A DNA stretch of 34,441 nucleotides from GWB1-37-8 sp964603935 (GTDB taxonomy: Bacteria > Patescibacteriota > Microgenomatia > Levybacterales > UBA12049): assembly GCA_964603935.1 (NCBI GenBank), contig CAZRWL010000011.1, positions 1 through 34,441 on the forward strand, given 5' to 3'. Position numbers and translations under genes: made by a program. Position 1 is the first letter of the stretch. Every line of letters starts with the position of its first letter. The notes below the pieces were generated by a model, which searched no databases, was not told the origin of the DNA, and was given only the letters and a program-made list of their open reading frames with translations. Shown piece after piece: positions 14,169 through 21,961 of this stretch.

Positions 14169-16145
14169 TTATATATCCAATTTTGCCATGGTTGCGTTAG
14201 ACTGGATAAAATGTTTCCTGGGCGGGACTTCGTCGCCCATCAGCATTGTGAAAACCGCGTCCGCTTCTTCCACGTCTTCAATTGTAACTTGCTTTAGCAC
14301 TCTGTTTGCGGGATTCATAGTCGTATCCCACAACTGATCCTTGTTCATTTCTCCAAGACCTTTATAACGCTGAACATTGATTATAGCATTGCCGTTCTTC
14401 ATTTCTTTGAGAATCGTATCTTTTTCCTCATCAGAATATGCGTATCGGATGTCTTTTCCTCGGTTCAGCTTGTACAAAGGAGGCTGGGCAATATAGAGAT
14501 ATCCTTCCTGAATAATTTGCGGCAGATGTCTGTAAAAAAATGTCAAAAGCAGTGTTTCAATATGCTCTCCGTCAACATCCGCATCAGTCATGACAATTAC
14601 CCTGTGGTATCTTAACTTTTCAAATTTTACAGTCTCCCCTATTCCCATGCCCAGCGCAATAATTACGTTTTTTAATTCTTCATGTTCGATAATTTTATCA
14701 AGCCTTGCTCTTTCCGTATTTAATATTTTTCCTCCAATTGGTAAAATCGCCTGAAACTTCCTGTCCCGTCCGCCTTTGGCTGTTCCGGCAGCGGAATCTC
14801 CTTCAACCAAGTAAAGTTCTGAAACACTCGGGTCTTTTTCCTGGCAGTCTGCTAATTTTCCGGGAAGCGAAGATCCTTCCAATGCGCCTTTTCTCAAAAT
14901 TGCTTCTTTTGCCGCTTTAGCTGCAAGTCTGGCTTTGGCTGCCAAATAGACTTTTTCCAAAATTTTTCTTCCCTCACTTGGATTTTCTTCAAAATATGTG
15001 GAGAGACCTTCTTTAACTATGGTCTGAACGATCGGCTGAATTTCCGCATTGCCCAATTTGCCCTTGGTCTGGCCCTCAAACTGGATTCTGTCCTGAGGCA
15101 TTTTGATAAAAATAACTGCGGACAATCCTTCTTTGGTGTCGTCTCCCGTAATGTAATCACCATCTTCTTTGAAGCTTCCGATTTTTTTACCGTAATCATT
15201 TATCGCGCGTGTTAAAGCCATTCGGAAACCTGTCAGATGCGTTCCTCCGTTGACGGTATTAATTACATTTACATAGCTTTGCACATTTTCTACATATTGA
15301 TTATTGTATTGCAAAGACGCTTCAACCTCAACATCTCCATCTTGCTTTTGGATAAATATAGCTTCATGTAATGGTCCTTTATTCTCATTTAGTTTTTCAA
15401 CCAGAGATGTAATTCCGCCTTCAAAATAATAATTTACCTCTTTTTCCTGTCCTTCCCTTTTGTCTTTGAAGTGAAAATATAATTTTGGAACCAGGTATGC
15501 CCTTTCCCTGATTGCCTTTTTGATAGTATCAAAATCAAAAATTACAGTTGAGAAAATTTGTTTGTCCGGGAAAAAAGTTACCTTGGTTCCTGTAGGATAA
15601 CTTGGGTTAAAATCTGTTTTGTCGTCTGTTTTTGTTTCCTTAAGAGTTGTTTTGGCAATTCCGCGGGCATATTCCTGGGAATATATGCTGTTGTCTCGCT
15701 TTACTTCCACTTTCATCCACTCGGACAAAGCATTCACAACCGATGCTCCGACTCCGTGAAGACCTCCGGAAATTTTGTAAGCGCTGCCTCCGAATTTGCC
15801 TCCGGCGTGAAGCTTGGTCATAACAATTTCCAAGGCGGATTTTTTGTACTGGGGCATCATGTCAACGGGAATTCCCCGTCCGTCATCAATAACGGTTGCT
15901 GTGCCATCATTGTTCAAAGTTATCCAAACATTCTTAGCAAACCCAGCCAAAGCCTCGTCAACCGCATTGTCAATAATTTCCCGCAAAGATTCGTGGAGAC
16001 CGATGACATCTGTTGAGCCGATGTACATTCCGGGGCGTTTTCTGACCGGCTCCAATCCTTCCAGAACTTGAATATGTTTCGCAGAATAATCAGAAGATTG
16101 AGCTTTTAAATCTTTTGAAGCAGTCTTTTTTAATGCCATAAACAT
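14169..16145 (-). CDS. gyrB: DNA gyrase subunit B
   Basis: ATPase subunit of gyrase. 658 aa, the short form without the large insert of proteobacterial GyrB. GHKL ATPase motifs are DNAVDEAL, IDDGRGIPVD and GGLHGVGASVVNALS. The transducer domain lies at about 230-410. The Toprim domain has LVEGDSAAGTAKGG and MTDADVDGEHI with metal-binding acidic residues, and the tail GLGEMNKDQLWDTTM is diagnostic. Toprim reads LPIGGKIL where E. coli has LPLKGKIL. Two ATGs lie at 16145 and 16139. A weak -10 (TAAGAT) ends 7 nt before 16139, matching the leaderless pattern elsewhere, so the true start may be the second ATG. It is divergent from the 16230 gene and followed by ppa. Confidence 0.96.
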   Translation of the reverse strand: MFMALKKTASKDLKAQSSDYSAKHIQVLEGLEPVRKRPGMYIGSTDVIGLHESLREIIDNAVDEALAGFAKNVWITLNNDGTATVIDDGRGIPVDMMPQYKKSALEIVMTKLHAGGKFGGSAYKISGGLHGVGASVVNALSEWMKVEVKRDNSIYSQEYARGIAKTTLKETKTDDKTDFNPSYPTGTKVTFFPDKQIFSTVIFDFDTIKKAIRERAYLVPKLYFHFKDKREGQEKEVNYYFEGGITSLVEKLNENKGPLHEAIFIQKQDGDVEVEASLQYNNQYVENVQSYVNVINTVNGGTHLTGFRMALTRAINDYGKKIGSFKEDGDYITGDDTKEGLSAVIFIKMPQDRIQFEGQTKGKLGNAEIQPIVQTIVKEGLSTYFEENPSEGRKILEKVYLAAKARLAAKAAKEAILRKGALEGSSLPGKLADCQEKDPSVSELYLVEGDSAAGTAKGGRDRKFQAILPIGGKILNTERARLDKIIEHEELKNVIIALGMGIGETVKFEKLRYHRVIVMTDADVDGEHIETLLLTFFYRHLPQIIQEGYLYIAQPPLYKLNRGKDIRYAYSDEEKDTILKEMKNGNAIINVQRYKGLGEMNKDQLWDTTMNPANRVLKQVTIEDVEEADAVFTMLMGDEVPPRKHFIQSNATMAKLDI

Positions 16146-16217
16146 TATCTTACCAAATTAAAGCAACAATTTCCAGAAGGAATTAGGGGTTTGGCAGCAA
16201 AATCCTATAATTTTTGA

Positions 16218-16223
16218 TATAAT
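16218..16223 (+). promoter_or_regulatory. -10 box for the 16230 gene
   Basis: A perfect TATAAT ends exactly 6 nt before ATG 16230, predicting an mRNA that starts at or within a base of the start codon. No convincing -35 at the right distance; TTGGCA (16192-16197) would need a 20-bp spacer. Confidence 0.5.
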
Positions 16224-16229
16224 GCGGGG

Positions 16230-17027
16230 ATGGTAAGTAGCGTAGAGACATTGGGTGGAAGAGTAGATCGAAAAACCGTTGTGGGAAGCAGAAGGAGCAG
16301 AGACGCGTTTGGAAGATTTGTTGAAGAGGCGATTACGAGAGTAAGGAGTAATCGTAATTCTGCTGTTTTAACGACAGAAAGAGGCGTTGGCAGTGAGGCT
16401 ATTGCGTCTCAGGCTTCCATTACATTCCTTCAGTTAGATGAGCTGCTTGAAAATTCGATAAGCTCTATCGGTGGAAAAATTGGTAAAAATCCGAGGAGAG
16501 ATTGGATAAGCGGAGATTTTCCTCAAGCGGTTGCTTTAATAGAATTGAAAAAAGCAAGACAAGCATTAAGAGATATTGGGGTAGGTAAGACGACAGTAGA
16601 GCTCCTTGATGGACGAGATGATGATTTTCGTTTTTTAGTTCATGCTCTTGGTGTCAGAGATGGAAAGAAAACTTTTCCTATGGACAGGGAGGAAATACAA
16701 GCAAGATTGCTCGCGTTGGACCATGAGATAGAAAGCTCTAATAATAAGGGATCTTTGGGAAGGGGAGGGGTAGAGGCATTATCTTTGGAGAAAAGAAGTT
16801 TAACTCTGCAGCTTACGCTTTTGGATATTCCTGAGCGTGATTACGCTGAGGTAGAAAAAATAAAAGGCGCAAAAACTAACATGAAGGGAGTTTCAGCAGA
16901 TATTTTGCACTACAGCTTTGCAGGCGTACCTCATTCTAGGGTAACAATTACACTTAACGATGAAATGAGGGAAAAAGCTAAGGATGATTTACAGAATTTA
17001 CCGCCATTAGCTAATAAGGTTAATTAA
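16230..17027 (+). CDS. Hypothetical protein, 265 aa
   Basis: I do not recognise a family. It is a soluble, charged, mostly helical protein with no signal peptide. Basic residues cluster near the N-terminus (GSRRSRDAFGRFVEEAITRVRSNR), followed by helices (ALIELKKARQALRDIG; DREEIQARLLALDHEIES) and a C-terminal part with ILHYSFAGVPHSRVTITL, possibly a small beta unit. It is monocistronic, placed between two minus-strand operons, and starts next to a -10 box. It converges on the FemAB gene with a hairpin repeat in the gap. Position next to gyrB is the only context clue. Confidence 0.65.
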   Translation: MVSSVETLGGRVDRKTVVGSRRSRDAFGRFVEEAITRVRSNRNSAVLTTERGVGSEAIASQASITFLQLDELLENSISSIGGKIGKNPRRDWISGDFPQAVALIELKKARQALRDIGVGKTTVELLDGRDDDFRFLVHALGVRDGKKTFPMDREEIQARLLALDHEIESSNNKGSLGRGGVEALSLEKRSLTLQLTLLDIPERDYAEVEKIKGAKTNMKGVSADILHYSFAGVPHSRVTITLNDEMREKAKDDLQNLPPLANKVN

Positions 17028-17052
17028 GTTTTATCCATGATGACTACACTAA

Positions 17053-17072
17053 CCGATATGGGATCGGTCTAG
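17053..17072. repeat. 20-bp hairpin repeat at a convergent gene junction, copy 2
   Basis: CCGAT-ATGGG-ATCGG followed by TCTAG; the reverse complement of 2017-2036 with one mismatch. It lies in the 63-bp gap between the ends of the 16230 gene (+) and the FemAB gene (-). Confidence 0.55.
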
Positions 17073-17090
17073 ATACGACGATATGGTATG

Positions 17091-18116
17091 TTAGACGTTG
17101 CGGAGGCGTTTGCGGAGGGATTCAATAATATAGTTTAAGAAATATTTGGGCTTATTTATTATTAAATCTTGGGCGTGTAAATATTCGAAGTCTTCCCCGC
17201 CGAAACCGCGTTTGAAAAGCGAAAGTCCTGCGAATCGGTGATCGGGCTTGTCCTCCGGCGCAACTCCCCAAAAATTATAACGCGTTATCCCCCGTTTTTT
17301 TGCCTCAAGAATTGCTTCCCATTGGATTAAATATGCTCCGGGATAATTTCTTCCTTCCTGAGTTGACGCGCCGTAATGATACACTGCTTCTTTGTTGTAA
17401 AAAATAATAAATGCTTGGGCTAAAAGTTTATTTCCTAACTCCGCTTTGTATAATAAAGCGCTTCCAAGTTCTCCAAACACCCTAAATTGTTCGAATAAAA
17501 ATTTGTAGGAAAATGGAATAAATTTTTGTCTTTTCGCTGTTTCAATTTGCAAATCATAGAATTTTTTAATATCTTTTTCGTCTTGGGATGTTGTGATTTT
17601 TATATTTTCTTTTATCGCTTTTTTTATTTCGTACCGCGTTCCTTTTCTCATTTGCGCCATCAGCTCCTCTTCTGATTTTGCGATATCTAATTGCGAGGTT
17701 AATTCCGCATGCAGATGCATGGGCGCTTTTACGAATCCCAAATCTTTAAAAATTCTCTTGGAAAAATCATCTGATTTTAATTGCGGTCTGACTCTGATAA
17801 ATACGCAGTTATTTTCCTTAGTAATTATTTTTATTTCGTCTGAAAAACTTTTTATTAAATCCTTGTTCTGCCAATTTATAATTGGTCCGCCGGGAATTGT
17901 TAAATATTTTCCCCGTCTTGCCGGTTCTATAACCGAAAGCATTACGCCGACAAGCTTATTTTTTTCAAAAAAACCAGTGCGGAATATTTGCTTATTCAGT
18001 GATTTGTGGAATTCTCCCCAACTCCAGCTTTGCAGGAAATTAGCTTCAGGTTTGGACAAAATGAAACTTTCCCAAGTCTCTTGGTCTGCGATTTGTCTTA
18101 TTATAATTTCAGCCAT
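17091..18116 (-). CDS. FemAB/FemX-family peptidyltransferase
   Basis: FemABX proteins transfer an amino acid from aminoacyl-tRNA to the peptidoglycan precursor, building the interpeptide bridge; some relatives (GNAT-fold) act on other substrates. 341 aa with two GNAT-like halves. Visible features are FLQSWSWGEFHKSL near the N-terminus (typical family opening), KYLTIPGGPI, the basic MRKGTRYEIKKA segment, and the closing YHYGASTQEGRNYPGAYLIQWEAI and YNFWGVAP motifs. It is cytosolic and ends its operon, overlapping the DegT gene by 16 bp. The MurF-like ligase in the same operon supports a cell-wall role. Substrate amino acid cannot be read from sequence. Confidence 0.88.
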   Translation of the reverse strand: MAEIIIRQIADQETWESFILSKPEANFLQSWSWGEFHKSLNKQIFRTGFFEKNKLVGVMLSVIEPARRGKYLTIPGGPIINWQNKDLIKSFSDEIKIITKENNCVFIRVRPQLKSDDFSKRIFKDLGFVKAPMHLHAELTSQLDIAKSEEELMAQMRKGTRYEIKKAIKENIKITTSQDEKDIKKFYDLQIETAKRQKFIPFSYKFLFEQFRVFGELGSALLYKAELGNKLLAQAFIIFYNKEAVYHYGASTQEGRNYPGAYLIQWEAILEAKKRGITRYNFWGVAPEDKPDHRFAGLSLFKRGFGGEDFEYLHAQDLIINKPKYFLNYIIESLRKRLRNV

Positions 18117-19282
18117 TCATTAATCCTTTCTGCGATAGCTAAGGCATCTTTTTCTGAAACATTAATATGGGTTGGTAAATTTAAAATTTTTTTTGAAATC
18201 CCAACCGCATTTGGACACTCAGGTGAAACATCATCGTACCAAATATCGGAGACAAAAGTTTTATGTTTCTCTAAAAATTTTATCAGGCCTCCCCTATCTT
18301 GCCTGCCGGCAGGTAGGTTTTCAACAAAAATTGGAAATCTTAAGTTAGAAGAAGTAGAAATTTTTTCCGTAATGTTTGGCTTTAAAATTTTATTATTTAA
18401 TTTCTTCGCATAAATTTGCGTAATTTTTCTCCGGTGATTTAATTGCTGTCTTAATTTGCTAAATTCAACAAGCGCTAAATTACAATACCAGTTTGGTAAG
18501 GAGTAAAAATCGTATAATCCTTCCTGCATGAGTTTGGGCAAAAGGTTTAAATTTTTGAGAATAAAATGAAATATTTTCCCAAAGACTAAGTCGTAACCTT
18601 TTCTTATTTTAAAAGTAAATAAGGGATAGAATTTGTCTTTTAATTGTTGATAAATATTAACATTGTTGAATTGCTGAGTTGTTAAATTGTTATACTTTTT
18701 ATTTCTTATAATCAATGCGCCGCCGGACACTGCGTCAATTACTTTGTCTTGACTGAAAGAAAGAATAACAAAATCCCCAACGCTCCCCGCTTCCCTGCCG
18801 TCGGGATATTTTGTGCCAATGCAATGAGCCAAATCTTCAATTAAAATAAGATTTTTTTCTGCGCAAATTTGCGCAATTTTTTCAATGTCGCAGGGATAGC
18901 CTAATGTATTTTGAACAACTACAGCTTTTATATTCTTGTTTTCTTTTAATATTTTTTCCAAAGTTTCGGGCGTAAAGTTTAAATCCGAATTTTTTTCTTC
19001 TAAATCCAGACAAACCGGTTTGCAGTTGGCTTCCTCGATCGCTTTATAAACAGCAAAGCAAGTAAATCCATTTATTGCAACGCAACTTTCTTTTGGTAAA
19101 TTTAAGATTTTTAGGGCAAGAGTTAATGCCTCGCGTCCTTTGTAGGTCAAAATAGCTTTTCCTTTATATTTTTCTTCTAAATAGTTTTTTAGTTTTAAAT
19201 TTTGTCCGTTTACATCGGAAAATAAAGACTTAAAAACATATTTTAAATTATAGTTTGACCCTAATGAATTAAAGATGCTCAT
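18101..19282 (-). CDS. DegT/DnrJ/EryC1-type PLP-dependent aminotransferase
   Basis: This family transaminates keto-sugars for surface polysaccharides, though some members act on other substrates. 393 aa. The fold-type I core is visible: YKGREALTLALKIL near residue 50, NTLGYPCDIEKI, the cofactor-binding IEDLAHCIG, and the lysine expected to bind PLP in SFSQDKVIDAVSGG. Two repeat-derived stretches are translated. YNNLTTQQFNNVNI (about residues 197-210) comes from an AT-rich 'ttgttaaattg' repeat. LPAGRQ (about 322-328) comes from the palindrome CCTGCCGGCAGG at 18302-18313. Overlaps both neighbours (14 and 16 bp), so it is firmly within the envelope operon. Exact substrate unknown. Confidence 0.85.
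   Translation of the reverse strand: MSIFNSLGSNYNLKYVFKSLFSDVNGQNLKLKNYLEEKYKGKAILTYKGREALTLALKILNLPKESCVAINGFTCFAVYKAIEEANCKPVCLDLEEKNSDLNFTPETLEKILKENKNIKAVVVQNTLGYPCDIEKIAQICAEKNLILIEDLAHCIGTKYPDGREAGSVGDFVILSFSQDKVIDAVSGGALIIRNKKYNNLTTQQFNNVNIYQQLKDKFYPLFTFKIRKGYDLVFGKIFHFILKNLNLLPKLMQEGLYDFYSLPNWYCNLALVEFSKLRQQLNHRRKITQIYAKKLNNKILKPNITEKISTSSNLRFPIFVENLPAGRQDRGGLIKFLEKHKTFVSDIWYDDVSPECPNAVGISKKILNLPTHINVSEKDALAIAERINEWLKL
18302..18313. repeat. CCTGCCGGCAGG palindrome translated in the DegT gene
   Basis: A perfect 12-bp palindrome read as LPAGRQ in an otherwise AT-rich gene. I recall this hexapeptide appearing inside unrelated proteins of other Patescibacteria, which fits a dispersed element. 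Confidence 0.6.
18655..18693. repeat. AT-rich 'ttgttaaattg' repeat in the DegT gene
   Basis: Irregular repeats of ATTGTTGAATTGC / TTGTTAAATTG words, read in frame on the minus strand as a Asn/Gln/Thr-rich loop. A related tract at 29108-29141 forms the leader of a pilin gene. Confidence 0.5.
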
Positions 19283-19955
19283 AAGTCATTTCTGCTACTT
19301 GCTTTGCATGCGTAAACATTGGAGAATGTTTGGCATCCTGAATTATTTCAAGTTTTGAACCTTTGATAAGCTCATGCATTAATTCCCCATCGGAAAGCGG
19401 AGTAATCTTATCATTTTCTCCCCAGATAATTAAGGTTGGGGTTGTAATCTGCGGAAGAATCGGTTTCAAATCAGCAGCAGTCAGATTAATCATGGTTTGC
19501 TTCATGATTGGACTGCTTTTTCTATAATCCCCTTCCCTTGCTAGCTTATACAATACATCTTCCAATGCTCTTGACGATGTTATTTTTTTACCAATTTTTG
19601 CTATAATCTTAAAAACCAAAACCTTTATTTTATGAGGTAATTCGTTATGACGAATTCCCGCGCTGTCTATCAAAATTAACTTTTTAACTTTTTCAGGATA
19701 AAGATTCACGAAACTAAGAGCGATTCTTCCCCCGTTGGAATGACCGATTAAAATTACCTTATCTTTCTCTTTGTCTATAATCTTCTTAAGCCACTTGACG
19801 TAATCCTGAAGTTTCCATACCTCATTGAGGTCTTCAGTTAGTCCGGGAATTTTTGGGAATTCGTAATCAATTCTTTTTTTATCCAAATTTGCCAAAAAAT
19901 TCTTCCACTTGTCCAAGTTTTTTGTCCATCCGTGCAGGATAATTATTTTACTCAT
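19269..19955 (-). CDS. Alpha/beta-hydrolase fold protein
   Basis: A soluble hydrolase of 228 aa from ATG 19955. The fold signatures are clear: LHGWTKNLDKW near the N-terminus (oxyanion-hole HGW), nucleophile elbow GHSNGG, LILIDSAG after the next strand, the acid in IWGENDKITP and the catalytic His in AKHSPMFTHA. The longer reading from 20030 adds 25 residues that start inside the MurF-like gene and cross a repeat-like TTCTGAGCGAAG stretch, so it is rejected. It overlaps the DegT gene by 14 bp. The family includes esterases, lipases and C-C hydrolases; the substrate cannot be inferred beyond likely work on an envelope or lipid-linked compound. Confidence 0.88.
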   Translation of the reverse strand: MSKIIILHGWTKNLDKWKNFLANLDKKRIDYEFPKIPGLTEDLNEVWKLQDYVKWLKKIIDKEKDKVILIGHSNGGRIALSFVNLYPEKVKKLILIDSAGIRHNELPHKIKVLVFKIIAKIGKKITSSRALEDVLYKLAREGDYRKSSPIMKQTMINLTAADLKPILPQITTPTLIIWGENDKITPLSDGELMHELIKGSKLEIIQDAKHSPMFTHAKQVAEMTYEHL

Positions 19956-19977
19956 AATTCTTCGACTTCGCTCAGAA

Positions 19978-21237
19978 CTAAAGTCCCCAGGCCTTTCTTC
20001 TATTTTGCCAGGCTTTCTCGCGCCTGACAAGTCTGTTCACATCTTTTTTATCTTGCAATAAATGCTCAATGACTCCTTCTAAAAATCTCGCGCCCTTAAA
20101 AAGCATTGCTTCTTCGCCTTTGATGTTTTTTAAAATATAATCAAGCGCCTCTTTTGGCATCAGGAAGGTTTGGGATATTTGGGAGATTGGGAGGATTGGG
20201 GGGATATATTTGGATACGCGCGGGCCTATTAGGATTATTTTTTCTAGCTTCATTTTTGAAATTATCCGTCCAATTTTTTCGTGTTCTACTTTTTCCTCAT
20301 CTCCTAATTCGATCATGTCTCCTAAAATTAACCATTTGTTCCTTGAGGGATATTTATCAAACATTTCTAAAATATTTTTTACCCCGTCAGGAGTAGCGTT
20401 GTAAGTGCTGTCTATAATAGTAGTATTCTTAATTCCGGAAAAGAGGCTGCACCTTCCAGGCGCGGGGCTAAACTGTGAAAATGTATAGTCAGGTCTGATT
20501 TTAAGATAGTCAAGTAAAGCAATAGTCATTTGAATAGAGTAAAATATGCCTTTTGGAGTAATAAAGTTGATTGAATACTTTTTATGTTCGATATTAAATT
20601 CTGTACGATTCTTAAGGATTTTATAAGACTTTAGAGAAGCTTGGGAGATTGGGATGATTTGGGCAGCTGTTCGTACAAGCTGTTCTTTAATAAGGCTGGA
20701 ATCCCCGTTTATAATTGCAAGTTTTTTTGTGTATTCCAAGAAAAATCCGAATTCGTATGCGATTGCATCGTCAACGGATTTGAAGTTATTGTTTTTTACT
20801 AATCGATCAAAGTTTATGCTATGAGTAAGACTTGAGCTTATCCACAAAGTGATTTCCGGTTGCAAAAAACTTGCCAGAAATTTTCCTTCTCCTGGCCTGT
20901 CGCAATCCGCTTCAACAACGTAAAGCTTTTCCTTCGGTATTGATTTAAAAGCCCTAAATGGCGCAAGGAAGAAAAGAAAAATCCACTCATCAGGAGTTAA
21001 TTTTTTTCGTGTTAATCCCAGAATGTCAAAAGGAATTCCGTAGGAGCTGTTGGCATGATGGGAATACTTTGCGATTTTTCCAAGTTGAGATTCAAGCAAA
21101 TGTAAAAGCGTGGTTTTTCCGCTTGACCCGGTGATAACTATAATTCTCGGTTTCCACAAGAAAAGCTGAATCTTAGCCCAAAATCTAAAATAATAAGCTA
21201 TGGGAAAATACAGTATCCGCTTAATCTTTCCAACCAT
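19978..21237 (-). CDS. MurF-like Mur ligase
   Basis: Mur ligases add amino acids to UDP-MurNAc-peptides using ATP; this one most resembles MurF, which adds D-Ala-D-Ala. 419 aa, a little shorter than typical MurF (about 450). The central ATPase P-loop GSSGKTT (37-43) is followed by a HHANSSYGIPFDILGL segment, the VVEADCDRPGEG strand and a C-terminal domain with IIDSTYNATPDG and LILGDMIELG, the last typical of MurF. The N-terminal uridine-binding domain is replaced by a short hydrophobic segment (PIAYYFRFWAKIQLFLW), so the substrate may not be the standard UDP-MurNAc-tripeptide. Two in-frame copies of a 'ttgggagattggga' repeat give PISQ-like loops (about residues 192-200 and 346-354). It follows the delta-prime-like gene by 24 bp. 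Confidence 0.8.
   Translation of the reverse strand: MVGKIKRILYFPIAYYFRFWAKIQLFLWKPRIIVITGSSGKTTLLHLLESQLGKIAKYSHHANSSYGIPFDILGLTRKKLTPDEWIFLFFLAPFRAFKSIPKEKLYVVEADCDRPGEGKFLASFLQPEITLWISSSLTHSINFDRLVKNNNFKSVDDAIAYEFGFFLEYTKKLAIINGDSSLIKEQLVRTAAQIIPISQASLKSYKILKNRTEFNIEHKKYSINFITPKGIFYSIQMTIALLDYLKIRPDYTFSQFSPAPGRCSLFSGIKNTTIIDSTYNATPDGVKNILEMFDKYPSRNKWLILGDMIELGDEEKVEHEKIGRIISKMKLEKIILIGPRVSKYIPPILPISQISQTFLMPKEALDYILKNIKGEEAMLFKGARFLEGVIEHLLQDKKDVNRLVRREKAWQNRRKAWGL
20179..20200. repeat. 'ttgggagattggga' repeat in the MurF-like gene, copy 1
   Basis: TTGGGAGATTGGGA here matches 20641-20654 exactly, in the same orientation, followed by similar GATT-GGG text. Both are read in frame as PISQ-containing loops. 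Confidence 0.5.
20641..20663. repeat. 'ttgggagattggga' repeat in the MurF-like gene, copy 2
   Basis: Second direct copy, about 460 bp from the first; 14 bases identical, then diverged. Confidence 0.5.
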
Positions 21238-21261
21238 TCCCTAATTTTAACAGAAAGTAGG

Positions 21262-21915
21262 CTAGAATGACAAAAAGAGATTTTCCAAAGCAACGCGTTT
21301 ACTAACGTTTGTGCCTTTAATATTCCCGTAGGTTTTTTGAAGTTTCCTCAAAAATTCCAAGTATTTAGGGTTGTTGTAGTTTTCTGCCAGTTTTGATCTC
21401 ACAAAAATAGAGATTTTTTCAAGCCAGACGCTTGGATCTTCAGTGTTTCTCGCAACATCCTGGGCAATTCTCAATTTGGCAGCAATCTTGCCGTTAAATA
21501 TCGTGTTTAAAATGTCATTGAATTTTTCGCTGTCCTCATTTATTGTTGGCATTTCTTTTTCTTTTAAGTCAATAATTTTGCAGCGGGAAAGGATAGTCGG
21601 CAGCAGAAGCTCTTTTCTTGCAATAGAAATGATAATTAGCGTATTTGCAGGCGGTTCTTCAAGAATCTTGAGCATTGCATTTTGCGCCTCTGTCGTAATA
21701 TTTTCATAAGCTTTGATAATAACGGCTTTTGTTTTTCCGCGAAATGGTTTTAATAAAATTGATTTTTGGATACTTCTGATATCCTGAATTCCCATTATTT
21801 TTTCAAAAGTTTGTAAATCAATGTCAAGAGAATGGATCCCCTCTTCTTTTAAGAAATTCGAGATGTACGCAGCTGCCTTATCTTTATCTTTTGCAATAAT
21901 CAAAAAACTCTGCAT
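21262..21915 (-). CDS. DNA polymerase III delta-prime-like clamp-loader subunit
   Basis: A clamp-loader component of 217 aa, shorter than the usual 300 or more. It keeps the AAA+ core after the P-loop: TFEKIMGIQDIRSIQKSI, KAVIIKAYENITTEAQNAM with a diagnostic LKILEEPP, and ILSRCKII, the SRC sensor motif of delta-prime and tau/gamma. There is no Walker A lysine motif; the N-terminus begins at the second part of the nucleotide-binding domain, which fits delta-prime, a subunit that does not need ATP binding. First gene of the envelope operon, reading divergently from pilB with only 46 bp between them. The minus-strand TACAAT (21935-21930) overlaps the pilB -35 box. Confidence 0.85.
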   Translation of the reverse strand: MQSFLIIAKDKDKAAAYISNFLKEEGIHSLDIDLQTFEKIMGIQDIRSIQKSILLKPFRGKTKAVIIKAYENITTEAQNAMLKILEEPPANTLIIISIARKELLLPTILSRCKIIDLKEKEMPTINEDSEKFNDILNTIFNGKIAAKLRIAQDVARNTEDPSVWLEKISIFVRSKLAENYNNPKYLEFLRKLQKTYGNIKGTNVSKRVALENLFLSF

Positions 21916-21925
21916 AAATTATCTC

Positions 21926-21954
21926 TTGTATTGTAGTTGATTTTTACTTATTAT
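21926..21954 (+). promoter_or_regulatory. Promoter for the pilB-pilT-pilC operon
   Basis: TTGTAT (21926-21931), 17 bp, TATTAT (21949-21954), then 7 nt to ATG 21962, so the pilB mRNA is probably leaderless. The -35 overlaps a minus-strand TACAAT that could serve the divergent delta-prime gene, so the two promoters may compete. Confidence 0.55.
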
Positions 21955-21961
21955 TAAAGTA

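Noticed and set aside
19956..20030. Upstream extension of the alpha/beta hydrolase to 20030
   Set aside because: The added residues overlap the MurF-like gene in another frame and precede the family's usual start (KIIILHGW).
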